Below, one piece after another: positions 23,823 to 36,085 of a DNA stretch of 64,000 nt. How positions within the stretch are numbered: the stretch's first letter is position 1; every line of letters begins with the position of its first letter. The notes beneath the pieces are model-generated. The model did not search any database. It was not told the DNA's origin and worked only from the letters and a program-made list of their open reading frames with translations. The translations under genes and the position numbers were made by a program. Source of the DNA: Uranotaenia lowii (lineage: Eukaryota > Arthropoda > Insecta > Diptera > Culicidae); the NCBI RefSeq assembly GCF_029784155.1, contig NC_073691.1, positions 86,869,361-86,933,360 of the forward strand, read 5' to 3'.

Positions 23823-24039
23823 GCACATACCATTCATGATTGATTTTTTTTATTGTTACATTATACGGCTAATAGCATCAAAGCATCATCCGTCAAACAA
23901 AACACCAGAAACATAATGTATGAACATGTGTTAATTCTTTGAATTCTACAAACAGACCTAGATTATTTTGTTTTTGCTTTGTTTGATGAATCTACGCCTC
24001 ACCGTTTAGTGCAATCATGATCATAAATGATAAATGAAG

Positions 24040-24125
24040 AAAAAAAAAATCACCTCCACCAGGAATCGAACTCGAGCCTACTGATTATCTCTCCGACATC
24101 TAACCAATAGGCCAAATCGTCAGAC
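24040..24125 (-). ncRNA. tRNA-like module with Pol III boxes (MITE B, arm 2)
   Basis: This is the inverted partner of 23737-23822. On the minus strand it reads TGGCCTATTGGTTA and then GAGTTCGATTCCTG, followed by a T run. It differs from arm 1 by a few substitutions. The two modules point towards each other. Confidence 0.6.
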
Positions 24126-24470
24126 GATACAAGTTGAGCTGTAGCTCTATTAATCAATTGACTTCATCGAGTCGAATTCACTGCTAGATTCCCCGGCAGA
24201 AAATGCTCATTATGCCTTCATTAATGGTGCTCATACTGCCTCGGGGGGTTTCTCATTATGCCTCTACAGTGACTGGTTTTCAGCTTTCGGCAAAATTTTT
24301 TAAAATGCATTTTTAAACGTTTTTATCTACTTTTTCAATGTTTCATTTAATTAGACAATAGACTATTTGAGTGTCGGAACATGAAACAATGATGTAATTC
24401 ACATATTACAGCTGTTCTCTATGGTTGAATAAGCATTTCCTTAAGGTGCCCATTATGCCCTCATCTCCCC

Positions 24471-25150
24471 TACTCCTTACCTCAGTTAGTATTTTAATCC
24501 ACTATTGCATACCGTACAAAAATTTGAGAACCTCTCCGATCTTCAATACCTATTCTTTTGTATCGGCTTCAATGCTGAAAACATATCGCTCCTCATTCGA
24601 TTCGGGGAATAAAGTGAACTGTACATTTGTACATTTTATTTCCGGGAATTTAAATTCTTCGGCACACAGCCCGAGATTGTTGTTTGCCGACGAATATGAA
24701 TATACTTACATACTAATGTACGGTGCTACGGGAGGAAAATTCAGTCAGTTAGACCTTTTCCGCCTTGCCCGTGTCAGTTTTGAGCTTTTAACACCTGCTT
24801 TCTATATGGGAGTATGAGCGGGCATGAACTTTCTTTCAAAAGGGTCGGATCAGCGAAGTAAGAGAAGGTATTATATGAAAAATCGATAACACTTACTCGA
24901 AAAGCTACATATCGAGCCGTGCATGTTTCTTCGGGTGGAAAGAAAAACGCTAAATAAGGAGCTCTTATTAAAGCAGAGCAATGCTACTCAATTTGGAGTC
25001 AAATTTTTCTATACCCCTGTTTATTATTCATTTGTTTTTTGTTTATTGTCAATCGAGTATCATTGCGATAAATTGTGATCTAATGAAATACGAATGATCA
25101 TATGTTTTATTGTTTAAGGCTTTTAAATTAACAAAATAGTTGAAACAAGT
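24471..25150. other. No gene assigned
   Basis: A 130-codon plus-strand frame (24425-24817) begins inside MITE B and shows no known domain, so I do not call it. The remainder is AT-rich spacer leading to the LINE. Confidence 0.4.
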
Positions 25151-26691
25151 AAGTTCCGTTCAACTAGGGCAACTCTAGACCTTAAGAAGGCCTTCGACAC
25201 TCTTAATCATGGTATATTACTGAAAAAATTGGAGTGTTATGGCATAAGAGGCCTAGCCAACAATCTTATACGCAGCTACTTGGCTAACAGGAAACAATTT
25301 GTCATCTTAGGTGAGGCAAAGAGCTCTCTAGAGAGCTTAGAAGTTGGTGTCCCACAAGGCAGCAATATAGGACCCTTACTGTTCTTACTATACATCAATG
25401 ATCTCAGCAAATAACCGCTGCGTGGTGTACCTCGTCTATTTGCTGATGATACAGCCTTATTTTATCCTGAAAACTGCCCAAATGCTGTTATAACCAACAT
25501 GGAAGAAGATTTAAAACTCCTTCACAAATATTTTTCAGCTAACCTCCTGACCCTCAATCTTGCTAAAACGAAGTACATGATTTTTCACTCTCCAAGGAAA
25601 AAAATCGAACTTAATTGCGATCTCAATCTATCCGATACAACTATAGAGAGGGTTACCAACTTCAAATATCTTGGAATAATTCTAGACGAAACTCTGTCAT
25701 GGCTCTGCCACATTGATCAACTACATAAAAAAATTTCATCCCTGAGCGGAGTCTTATGGAGGGTGAAAGCTTTTGTTCCACGTCATATTTTACTTAAATT
25801 TTATTTTGCTTTTGTACACTCCCGTTTATATTATTTAATAGCTGTATGGGGCAGAGCATCGTTATCCCTTGTTTCTCGTCTACAAACCCTTCAAAACCGT
25901 TGTCTGAAAACCATATTCAATTTTCCCTTTCTCTATCCAACCAATTTAATTTATTCTAACCGCTCTCATAATATATTACCTCTCTCAATACTTTGTGATC
26001 TTCAAACTATAACCTATGTTTTTGATAATTTAAACTCTTCAAACAATAATCAAAACTTAAGATTCAATGCGGGTTTGCGATATCACAATACTCGTCAATC
26101 TCACCATCTGATGCGCAGTACAAGTTCAACAAGCTTTGGCCAACGTCGAATTTCCTTCATTGGTCCGACCAAATTCAACAACCTTCCTGAAGAAATTAAA
26201 AACAGTTCCAACAGAAATATTTTTAAGACCAAACTTATGCAGTACTTCAAAGATAACCTAAACCGATGATCAACCAACCACTTATTTCAGTCCTTTCTTT
26301 AATTTTTTTTAATTTTCTTAGCGATAAATTTAATTTAAATAATGTAGTTTTAGTTGTATTCTTAGTTACTTTTTATATTAATAATTCTTTTAAATCTTAG
26401 TTTTTTTTTCATTAGATAAATAATGGATCTCTTAAAAGGAATATTCTTCCACTGAGATTCATTTTAACAAATATTGTAATATTCCTTAATTACATTTCCT
26501 CGCATTAAATAATCATTTTGAAAGTTCTCAGCATTATTAAAACTTTGCTCGCGTTTTCAAGTATATATTAAGTCTTTTTTCTTGTTTTGCTGCCAGACAT
26601 GCTGAGAACAGTTAGCGTCCATTACCAGGGGGCTCAAATCGAGCTTTTTGGTGTGGGGGAGTGTGGTGGGCCGCTAAGAAAAAAAAAAATA
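25150..26691 (+). mobile_element. 5'-truncated L2/CR1-group LINE with 3' UTR and poly(A)
   Basis: The RT pseudogene is followed by a 420-bp 3' UTR that ends GTGGTGGGCCGCTAAG plus 11 or more A (about 26666-26691). The element directly abuts a fragment of the 21461-22180 TIR family, suggesting that it inserted into a copy of it. The target duplication is not clear. Confidence 0.8.
25155..26269 (+). pseudogene. L2/CR1-group LINE reverse transcriptase, one stop codon
   Basis: The frame begins inside the palm: LDLKKAFDTLNH (motif A), GVPQGSNIGPLLFLLYINDL (motif B) and FADDTALFY (catalytic FADD). After the fingers it continues through YLGIILDETLSW and LYYLIAVWG to a normal-looking C-terminus. A single in-frame TAA at 25412-25414 splits an otherwise open frame. 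The element is 5'-truncated, lacking the endonuclease and RT fingers. Confidence 0.87.
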
Positions 26692-26815
26692 ATTTAGGTC
26701 TATGCTTTCAAACGTAGAAAACAGTTTTCAGATTTTTTGACTTCAGATTTAGTGAATGTTGATTATCTGCAAAAAATTACATGCTGATCAAAGTTCCCCC
26801 AGTTTACGGTAATCT
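26692..26815 (-). mobile_element. Fragment of the GGGGTAACTTTGATCA TIR family
   Basis: Reverse complemented, it reads CCGTAAACTGGGGGAACTTTG and GCAGATAATCA, then the GAAAAC and ACGTTTGAAA words seen after the left end of the 21461 element. It is adjacent to the LINE poly(A). Confidence 0.65.
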
Positions 26816-28145
26816 TTTAAGAGTACATGTACTCTTTTTCGATCGAGAAATGAGCATACTCTTCTTTTTGTGAAACTTTACGAAATGTTCTCTTTTTTTG
26901 TTGAAAGACTTTTTATCAGAGACACGAACTTATTTCTTCCAATTCATGAAGTTTGTGTTTAAATATGTACCAAAAATAATTCGGATGCAATTCATCTCAT
27001 TATGCGTTTATTGCACAATACTTCAGTTTTGGCTCGATTATTGAATACATCAAACGACGAGTGAATGTTAAAGGGATCACGAATGGACCTCCTCTTCTAT
27101 GATTCTACTCAGATACTAGAAATCTAGAAATATGATTTATGAATAGGTCCCTTCCAGACGTCGAACTAAACTGTGAATTCAATCAATGCATTTAATTATG
27201 AAATTATTTCCTTGACAGTTGGTAATGTGCGATTCAAAGAGATAAAAAAACGAATCTGGGAAAATGTTTTTGCAAAATGAAAAATAAAACAAAAAAAGAA
27301 TGAAATCAATAACTTCTATCCTTTCGAATAATCCAAAAAAAATTGATCCTTTGAATTTTGACCTTATTTTACAAGGATTCAATACTGAATTGATAATGTC
27401 AGCCACAGACTATCAAAATTGCATCACTATAATGTAAACGGTTTGTTAATTGAATTCCTTAGTATTGATGGCACATCTTAGAGAGCTCTCTCAGTTCACG
27501 GAAACACCTAAAGGCGACTCAGTACCATGTCCAGTATATTTTGCTAGGATAAATTTCCTTTGCTTGAAAACGAACCCAGATAGCTTGTATGAAAAAGTTG
27601 GTTAGGATGTTTCACAGGCGGGCTTATCATTTTTTTTTTGCATTTCAAAATTACGCAGACTAGAGCGTTCTTATTATGGTTTGGGTAGGCTTAAGGGAAA
27701 TTATTCCATGAAACTATCTTCTCGACTTGCTTTATTTTAGAGTATCAAGCTGTCCCTAAACTATCTTGAGTGCCAATTCTCTCAATAATTTTTCAAAGCT
27801 GTCTTTTCAATTCGCTTTCTTTTATGATTTAAAGCAGTACTCTCAACGCATTTGATTTTTTTAGTTTCTTCCAAAGCTGTCCCAACTTTCTTGAATTTCC
27901 TTTATTCAAAGCTTTCCTTTCACAATTTAAAGCAGTCGCTGCTTCACCTATTCATTATTTTTTCTTCGAAGTTAAGCAATATTTTCAATACTTTTCTTTT
28001 TTAAACTTAAATTGTCTTCGCAAATTACTTGCATTCCGAGAATCTCATTATTTTCAAAGCTGTGTTCTCATTATCACCCTTTTTTTTGTAAAAAAAAATC
28101 AACCTGTTCTACAAACTCACTTAATTTTTTAAAGTATTTTTTGAT
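26816..28145. other. No gene seen
   Basis: AT-rich. From about 27780 to 28100 words like CAAAGCTGTC and TTTAAAGCAGT recur at irregular spacing, a decayed tandem repeat. Short frames (27406-27179 minus) look spurious. Confidence 0.4.
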
Positions 28146-28149
28146 TTAT

Positions 28150-28563
28150 TAACGTCAAACGGTTCATCATGCAAAAGCAGGGTTAGATGCAACATTTGTA
28201 TACCACAACACTCATTCAACTTTTATTTCAATATACTGTAATAAAGTTATCATTGAATGATAACAAATTGATGATGATATAGTTTTTAACATCATGTAAG
28301 AGTTTTTTAAAGTTTTTGATTATCATAAAAATTTTAAAAATTCGAGCAATAGATGTACAAATTTTTACATTTTTCGATGCCATAAAAACTTTACCTAGTA
28401 TGACGGATTGGCTGAATGATATCACCTACAAACTTTATATTGCATTCATTATCCTATACCAACACTGTTGGTGTATTAATATTTTTTGGGCAATCACCAA
28501 ATTTTTTTTAAATAAATATTTTTATAATTCAGTTAGCTATCGGGGGCAAAATGCAAATCAGAA
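28150..28563 (+). repeat. Dispersed repeat R, copy 1
   Basis: It starts near AACGTCAAACGG and ends near CGGGGGCAAAATGCAAATCA. It shares ordered words (CAACATTTGTAT, CATTGAATGATAACA, GAGCAAT, CACCTACAAACTT, TATCCTATACCAA, CTGTTGGTGT, TAATTCAGTTA) with 60875-61385 and, inverted, with 31813-33420. A decayed LINE starts just after it. No protein is encoded. Confidence 0.85.
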
Positions 28564-28569
28564 CTAAAT

Positions 28570-30420
28570 CTCATAATAAGTGAAGAGATTTTCGGAAGTA
28601 TTTTTAGCGTATTTAGGGTCGACTGGAACCTTCAAGAGTCTGAGAAGAAGTTAGGCGGTGGAGTTCTCATAGCCATTTCTTTAAACTTAAATTCCGAGAT
28701 TATTGCTACTTCAAAATTTAATGAATTTGAACATATTTGGGTTAAATCTCTTATTGAAGGTGAAACGCACATTTTAGCCTGTGTGTATTTTCCACCACAT
28801 AATGCTTATAAAACCTCATATAAAAAATTCTTAAATTGCGCAGAAAAAATGCTTATAGAGCAACGTCCAGAAGTTAAAGTTCACATATATGGGGACTTTA
28901 ATCAACGCAATGCTGACTTCATCTCGGACCCTGAAAATGAAAGTATCCTACTCCCAGTCATTGGGAAAAACAACACTTTGCATTACATATTTGACGAAAT
29001 TGCCAAATTAGGCCTAAACCAGGTTAATCACTTGAAAAATCAAGAAAACTGTTATTTAGATTTTCTTTTGACGAATATTCTTGAAGATTTCTGTGTGACA
29101 GAATCGTTGGATCCACTGTGGAAAAATGAAAAGTTTCATGCAGCGATTGAATTTACTCTTTTTATATATAAATACAATAGACCCAAGGACTGCGAGTATG
29201 AAGAAGTTCTCAAATACAAACATGCAAACTATGCAAAAATATAAAATAAATTTACCTACCTGTGTAAATTGGCAACATATTTTTAAAGATGAAGGAAATG
29301 TCGAATCATCGGTTAGTGCCTTTTATCATATTCTGCACAAAATCATTTCAGAAGACATTCCATTAAAGAAAAAACGACGCCATAGAAATACTAAACATCC
29401 AATTTGGTATAAAAACCTATAAAAAAAACTTAAAAAATCGCTAACAGAAAGCACACAAAACGTACCGAAAGTACAAAATCAGTGAAAACCTAGCAAATTA
29501 TTTGAAAATATGCGATCAACTGAACTTAGCTATCAATAATGCGACTATATGAACATGTTGGTGATAACTCAGAAGAAATCTGCAATCTTTTTGCAAATTT
29601 TTTCCAAGAAATCTATACCACTTATTCGGAAGAAAATCGCGACCGTGATTATTTTGCATTTTATTCAGAATATTCTAGTTATATTGGAGTCAATTACCTT
29701 CATGAACAGGATATCTTGAAGGGTTTAGAAAATTTAGACCCCCCAAAAGGGACCTGGACCAGATGGAATTCCTCCAGTATTTATAAAGAACCTTGCCAAT
29801 GTACTTACATACCCTTTGTTTCAGCTATTTAATATGTCACTAGAAACAGAATTTCTCCCCAAAGTATGGAAAAGCTCATTTCTGGTTCCTATTTTTAAAT
29901 CTGGGCGGAAAGCCGATGTACGTAATTATCGTGGAATTGCTATTATCTCTTGCATTCCCAAGCTTTTTGAGGCAAGTGTGAATGAAAAGTTTTTCATTCA
30001 GATCAAAATCCGAATAACAGTCAAACAACATAGATTTTTCAAAGGTCGATCAACCTCTACAAATTTTCTTGAATTTGTAGATTATTCATTAAATGCAATG
30101 GATAATGGGAATCATGTTGAGGCTTTGTATACAGACTTTAGCAAAGCTTTTGATCGTATAGATAAACCGATGCTTCTTTATAAGCTGCAAAAAATTGGAG
30201 TTGATTTTGGACTTCGGAAATGGCTTGAATCATATTTAACAAATAGATAACAAATAATAAAATTAAATGGTAAGAAGTCAAATCCCATTCAAGTCACTTT
30301 AGGTGTTCCACAATGCTGACATTTACGACCACTTTTTTTTATCTTGTACGTAAACGACATTCCAAACTTCATCCTTAAAATTCTTAAAATACTCATATTA
30401 TGAAAAAAATTATCACAAAA
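28570..30420 (+). pseudogene. Jockey/CR1-group LINE, endonuclease and RT, frameshifted
   Basis: The endonuclease part is visible from about 28600: GGGVLIAI, then YFPPHN and IYGDFNQRN (catalytic Asp and Asn), and YLDFLLTN. RT follows at about 29830 with FKSGRKADVRNYRGIAI, FKGRSTSTNFLEF and YTDFSKAFDRIDK (motif A). An in-frame stop at 30248 and a further stop at the motif B site (GVPQC followed by a stop near 30317) end it. Several frameshifts separate the parts (near 29240, 29420 and 29830). The C-terminal RT with the catalytic ADD box is missing. Clade placement is tentative. Confidence 0.78.
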
Positions 30421-30479
30421 AATTGACAATAAATTGAAAAATGTGGCAAAAAATAACAACTACCTGAAAGATGACCACA

Positions 30480-30925
30480 TTTGTTATACTTAATCACTTT
30501 GTCATATTTTTACAAAGTTTGACGACATAGTCGGTTTTTTGTTCTTTTTATTTCAAATTTTCAAATGTTTAAATTTTTATGTTTTTTTCACAAATTTTTG
30601 TCATGATTTTGTCATTTTATTGTCATATTTTGGTCTTATTTTTAACACGCTTGTCGTAATTTTGTATTATTTATCATATTTTTGTGGATTGTTTACGACA
30701 TTTGTCATATTTTTCGCCATCATTTTGTCATTTTTGTCATATTTTGGTTAAAATTTGATCATATTTTATCGACAGAGTTGTGTTAATAAATATTTTTCAT
30801 TGTATTATAAATTGCAGTAATATTTGTCAGATTTTTTTTGCCATAATTTTGTCATACTTTTTTCACATTTTGTCATTTTATTGCCAACTTTATGTCATAA
30901 TTTTGTCATAGATTTGTCCCCCAAT
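30480..30925. repeat. Degenerate TTTTGTCATA tandem array
   Basis: TTTTGTCATA-like units (TTTGTCAT, TTTTGCCAT, TTTATGTCATAATTTTGTCAT) recur over 20 times at 10 to 25-base spacing. Frames through it would encode Phe/Val/Ile-rich hydrophobic peptides, which follows from T-rich repeats and not from a gene. It directly follows the LINE end, so it may have grown from the LINE's terminal tandem repeat. Confidence 0.75.
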
Positions 30926-31812
30926 TTTTTCCCAATCGCTCCCTTGCCAGCGTTCGTCTCGCCAACCCGAGCACTGATTTCTAAACCTTCCCACCTCTTT
31001 ACACCTTTTGTAAAAGACGTTATTTTTCTTATCAAAATTAGCGATTTAAATGTGGCATAACTGGGATAAGACGGAGGTCAGATAATAAATTTCTGAACGC
31101 GATCTAACTGACCCATGCTGCGTATGCTGTCAGTTTGTTTGCTTATAAGGTGGTTCATTACAAAATATTTTTGTTTCAATTTCTGTGCTCGCTCAAATGT
31201 TTCAGTTTTCCATTCGTCTCACTATATTTACGAATTCTCATTTTGTTCTTACCACGTTTGAAGTCATCTGTTGGAATATTCCACCTTCTAAACTTTCAAG
31301 ATTTTTTTTAAATATCTGACGAGTTTGCAGGGTTTTCTATGCATTTTCAAAAAACTTGCAGATTTGATTCATTTTTGCAACATTCCTTTGAAGACATTCA
31401 CTACTTTAAAATTTATGAAACAGAAAATAAAAATCAACCAGCTATGACTAGCCAACCGCTGATCCAAAATTCACAAACTTAGCAATGATGAATTCTTTCA
31501 AGTCTCACATCACTCAACACTTTTCAACCTCAATGGCTTCTAAAAACTTAATGTCCACATATAATCATACCGATTTTACATCATCAGTTTTAAGGTTGAT
31601 GGGACATCAAATTGACGTAGTCAGAAAAATAATTGATTACACCAATTGTTTTCAATTTTACAAAAACATGCGATTTTACTCTACTTAAAAAAAAGCGGTT
31701 AGAAGCAACAAACTTTGTTTTTTAAAGAAAAATCAAAAAGTTTAAAAATTTATAGTTTTTAATATATTTGTGATGTCATAACGCATAAAACACCAATTGC
31801 AGTAATTTTTGT
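30926..31812. other. No gene seen
   Basis: AT-rich, with no repeat or domain that I can place. The plus-strand frame at 31485-31688 shows no recognisable motif. Confidence 0.4.
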
Positions 31813-33420
31813 TTTTGTTCGAATGAAATTTTACACTTTTCCTGTCAAAAAATTGTTTTAAGAATAGACATAAGAGTTTTGCATACATTTAGGGGTAAAA
31901 AATATTACAAAAGGGGCTGTTCACTAATTACGTAAGCAAGATTTTGGAAATTTTTAACCCTCCCTCCCCCCCCGGTAAGACAAAGTAAGATTTTTCGAAC
32001 CCCCCCTCCCCCCCTTGTAAGATCTTACGTTTTTTATTTTTTGAGAAATTGACACTTTTTTTCAAAAATAGCTTGAATATTTCAAAATTATGACATCCTT
32101 GAAGCATGGAGCAAAGCACTTTTAAAGTAAAACTTAAAAACTGCATTTGAAAAGCACAATTTATACAAAACAACAGATAAAATGTCATAAACGGTTATAG
32201 AAAATATTATTTAAGACAAATCATGTTCAGGGTAACAAGAATCTTCAATCAATTATCACAGTATCGAATTAACAATATTTAATCTAAATTCCGATTAAAA
32301 AAGAGTGAAAGATCAGGATAGCACAAGGTGCCATAAAAATTTCTTATGGTTTTGAGCTGAAAATAAAAAAAAATCAAAAAAAAATCACTATTATACTACT
32401 AGAATTGGTGCAAAAACGTTTAACGACAATAATTACATTGTCAACTAATCTAAAAGCTCATACTCATTCCTGCGGTAAGCGATAAAGATTTAGGATTTTT
32501 TGGTAAATCGTGTGTCAAATTTAGAGTTGGTAGTGTCTATCACTGAAAAAACTGTCTAGAAATTCATTATTTAAAGCGCCTCATATTGATTTTTGAAGAT
32601 TTTTTCTTGTTGAAGTCATTTTCGAAATATGTTGGTTTTAAATCGTCACTTTCCTTTTTGTTTCTATAAATTTCTCAATAAACAAGATTGTTATGATAAA
32701 AAGCAAAAATTGAGGCGATCTTTATATTGATGTGCATTTTTGTTTATTTTATTAGTTCAAAGACATTCGAAGATAAATAACAAAACATAGTAAGACATCG
32801 TAAGCAATTGTTTACCCCCACCCCTCCACCTCCCCCCCCCCCTTATGTGCTTACGTTATCAGTGAACGCACCCCAAAATTCTACTAGCTGAAATCATAAA
32901 AATTAATGTTGGGATGGTTGAAATTTTGAAATTAACAAACGCGCGATGGTAAAGAATCATATTTCAGCATATGGAAACGAGAATTAAAAGGAGAATCTTA
33001 GATTTGTATTTTGAAGCATTTAAGCCCCAGACTGGTAACTGAATTATACAGAAATCAATTTAAACAAATTTGGTTAGTATTTGAAAAATATTTTACACCA
33101 ACAGTTTTGGTATAGGATAGTAAATACAATATACAGTTTGTAAGTGATATCAATAAGCTAATCTGTCATACTGTGTAAAGTTTTTTACGGCATCGAAAAA
33201 TGGAAAATTTGTACATCTATTGACCGATTTTTGAAACTTTTTATTTGAATCAGAAATATTAAAAAACTATTTCATGATGTGGGGAACTATGTCATCATCA
33301 TTTTTTTATAATTAAATGATAACATTATTACATTATATCAAAATAAACATTGAATAAGTGATGCGGTGTCCTACAAATGTTGCATCAAACTCTGCATGAT
33401 GCCCCGTTTGACGGTCACAC
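31813..33420 (-). repeat. Dispersed repeat R, copy 2, split by a MITE
   Basis: This is the inverted copy of repeat R. On the minus strand it runs from GTCAAACGGGGCATCATGCA (33415) through CATTTGTAG, CCAAAACTGTTGGTGT and CCAGTCTGGGGCTTAAATGC to CATATGCTGAAATATG. It resumes beyond the 31913-32874 insertion with TACCCCTAAATGTATGCA. Copy 3 (60875-61385) runs uninterrupted across the same junction, which proves the nesting. Confidence 0.85.
31913..32874. mobile_element. MITE with GTTCACT ends, 962 bp
   Basis: The left end GGGGCTGTTCACTAATTACG and right end (reverse complement GGGGTGCGTTCACTGATAACG) form an inverted repeat, followed inward by ACGTAAGC words and C-rich runs (CCCTCCCCCCCC near 31961; CCTCCCCCCCCC near 32829). 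The GTAAGA motif recurs. No transposase is present. The target duplication is only suggested (AAAA on both sides). Confidence 0.82.
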
Positions 33421-35206
33421 ACACAATATAAATCGTTATCAATTAAAACCATTGCTAAGATGAGAAAATATTCTGAGGAACGGTTTATAATTGATTTCAA
33501 CTTAATGAAAAGAGTGCTTCTAGAACTATTCTGAAAGTTTGACGATTGCATGATTTTCTTTCAGAAAGTGAAATGGTTTTTTCCAAAAAACTTACAAATT
33601 CTTCAATGCCATAAACAAATGAAGACCAACACACTTCAAAAGCAATGCCCAAGTTTTCCCTCGAGCTTCGTCAGGTGGAAACATTATAAAAAGTTCTTCG
33701 TTTGTACTTCTTTCATTAGGTGAGCTTGAATGATTCTTCAAGCGGGCCCACCTTGATTCGACAGTTGCCGATCGAAAGGCTCGGTGCAATTGAATCGACA
33801 GGTTCCTGGAAAACTCCCACAATCGAACGATTGATTATATCAGACTGGAACCAACTGCTTCATAAGAAATTGATTGCAGCCAACTTTTTGCCAGGGGCCG
33901 TTGAAAATATGTAGGTAGCATTTTCTGTAACCTGTAGCTGTTTGATACATCAAGGCCACTGACTGTGTATATCAATGTTCAACAGCCTAAGCGTTAAAGC
34001 AAAGAATGAAAATTTAAAATTGTTTGTTTCTGTTTTCGACTTGCCCAAGACCAGGACTTCACCTCCTCAGAGTCTTACCCGAGGGACGAAATTTATTACG
34101 CTTGGCTTGAATAAAAAGAAATAAATATATTTTACCCGCCACACACACATATATTTTTAATTGTCCGATTGCGGCCAACTTCCTAGGCACTTGCTTCTAA
34201 GTTTCCAGGAGCCCATTCATCACATCATGTTGATGCATACTATAATGTTTCCGGTTCCCGGTGGAAAGTGAAGTGAGTGTGTTCTGATCCGAGAATCCTG
34301 TACACTACAACTTTTCACTGCTGGCTGTAGTGCCAAGTCTGTTCTGGCCAAAAATTGTTCTCTTCTTCGCATGCAAAGGAAAAAGTTATTCCGGTTTTGC
34401 CCGCAGCCACGAGTATACAAGCATACAAGTTAAGCTACTGCTGCTGCACACATACACACATCCGCACACATACACAAACTTCCTCTGAGCGTACAGCGCG
34501 CCAACTAGCGGCAGATACGATTTCCTCGAGTGCTCGGCGCTGGAGAAACCAGAAACCGGACTTTTCGCTCCAGTTCCGGGAAACAAGCAGCAGTCAACAC
34601 AACACACAGAAGAACGTCTACTGGAATGATGATCTACGAAGAACAGCTTAGGAACAGAGGAAACGAATAGGTCTCTGGAGAAAATAATATCACTCACTGG
34701 CTGGGTTGCCGCGAAGAAAAGAGACACCTAAAGGAAATTAATACACATCTCTTTCGAATTTCATACAATGTTTAATTCAAAGAATTTGAGAACGAATTTT
34801 GGCTTCCCCTCATCCTTTGAAAATGTAACTCGAGTTTTATTTCCATCATCCGACAAATAATTTTCCTTATTTCGGATTTTTTTTTCGCTTTTTTATTCTA
34901 CTTTTATGTTCTCATTTGTAATTCTTTCGTTGAATATTTTTCAATGACATTTTCAATTATTGATCCCGAAATGTATTTAAAAACCAATTCTATTGATATT
35001 TCAAAAAGATACAAACTTTGAAAAATCCAAATGACTTATTCCAGCCCACTTTTTTTTAATGATTTTGTTATAACTTGAAGTGTTCGGCAAGCCTCGTTGG
35101 ACAACTTTTCAACTCGTGCTGGAAAAATCCATTTATTGCATAAATAACCATTAAAGTACTACCTACATATAATGGATTATGTTTCCGCTTTTTGAAACTT
35201 CAACAA
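33421..35206. other. Possible unique DNA, no gene assigned
   Basis: A relatively GC-rich, repeat-poor part at about 33690-34720 contains a CA-rich tract (34444-34485) and overlapping short frames on both strands (34355-34651 plus, 34727-34386 minus, 33720-33914 plus). It could hold host regulatory DNA or an untranslated exon. I see no conserved protein motif, and the overlap of frames on both strands argues against any one of them. Confidence 0.35.
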
Positions 35207-35214
35207 TTGTACAT

Positions 35215-36077
35215 TAGACCGCTGCAAGCTTTGTATGGAAACTTCAAATTTTTAAATTTTTACACCTCCCATAACTTTTTTTGGTTGTTTTTGCTGCCAG
35301 AAAAAGCAATAATTTTTTTTTAAGCGATCCATCCAGTCCTGAATTAGCGCAACGAGTTTTAATTTTGTATGGAAATTTGTATGGGAAAACAAAATTTTTC
35401 ATTCAAAAATCGCCAGAGATTTTCTGAAAGTTCCAAAAAATATAACTTTGGATGAAAAATGTTTCTTGATTCTTGCAGTACATTTCTTGCGAACAAAGCA
35501 CAAACCTAAATTGTACCCCAGAAAAGATATTCAATGTTATATAAAATTTTTGTTTTCAAAATTCACTATTTTAATTATATCGTTTTTGACTGCTTGTTTG
35601 AAAGCTGTGTAACAGTAGGATGGAAATAAAAAATCTCAAAAAACTGCTTTGCATTGCCAGAGAATTTATTGATTAATATAACCTTTGCCATAACATTTCA
35701 TGAAATTATTAACAGCTCTAGCAAGCAAAGTCTGCCATTTTTGAATACTTTTCAATGGATTCAGATTTTTTAATTTGAAATTGTTATATCTTTTTTCATG
35801 AAATTCTTAGCTGCTTGTCATGTAAGCAAAAAATGAAGCTTAAGAATAGTCAAAACCAAAAATTAAAGACCGACTTCAATTCAAGCTTATTTGAATTTTC
35901 TGGATGATTTAATGTGCAAAAATTTCTTCTTCCATACAAATTTCCATACAAAATTGAAACGCGTTGCGCTGACTCAGGAATCAACGAAATCATCTTAAAT
36001 TTTACACTGATGCTTGGGGACCCAAAAGGCATCGAAAAAACATATGGGAGCAAAAAGTCATTTTTTGCAGCGGTCTA
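35215..36077. mobile_element. hAT-type MITE, 863 bp, 8-bp target duplication
   Basis: Both ends carry the perfect inverted repeat TAGACCGCTGCAA. TTGTACAT occurs on each side (35207-35214 and 36078-36085). Longer inner inverted similarity (TTTTGTATGGAAATTTGTATG near 35365; CATACAAATTTCCATACAAAA near 35932) makes the element largely foldback. No transposase is encoded; open frames (35914-36108 plus, 36053-35850 minus) are arm artefacts. Confidence 0.92.
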
Positions 36078-36085
36078 TTGTACAT

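Larger units (their letters stand above)
23243..24470. mobile_element. MITE family B, 1228 bp, with internal mirror-image arms
   Basis: The ends are GGGGAGATGAGGGCATAATG and its near-exact complement at the right (CATTATGCCCTCATCTCCCC), both flanked by TA. Inside, a second pair of inverted arms (about 23640-23825 and 24038-24235) starts from GCATTTTCTGCCGG and ends in an A/T run, and each contains a tRNA-like module. No transposase is present. A relative with a mariner inserted is at 37205-38879. Confidence 0.88.
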
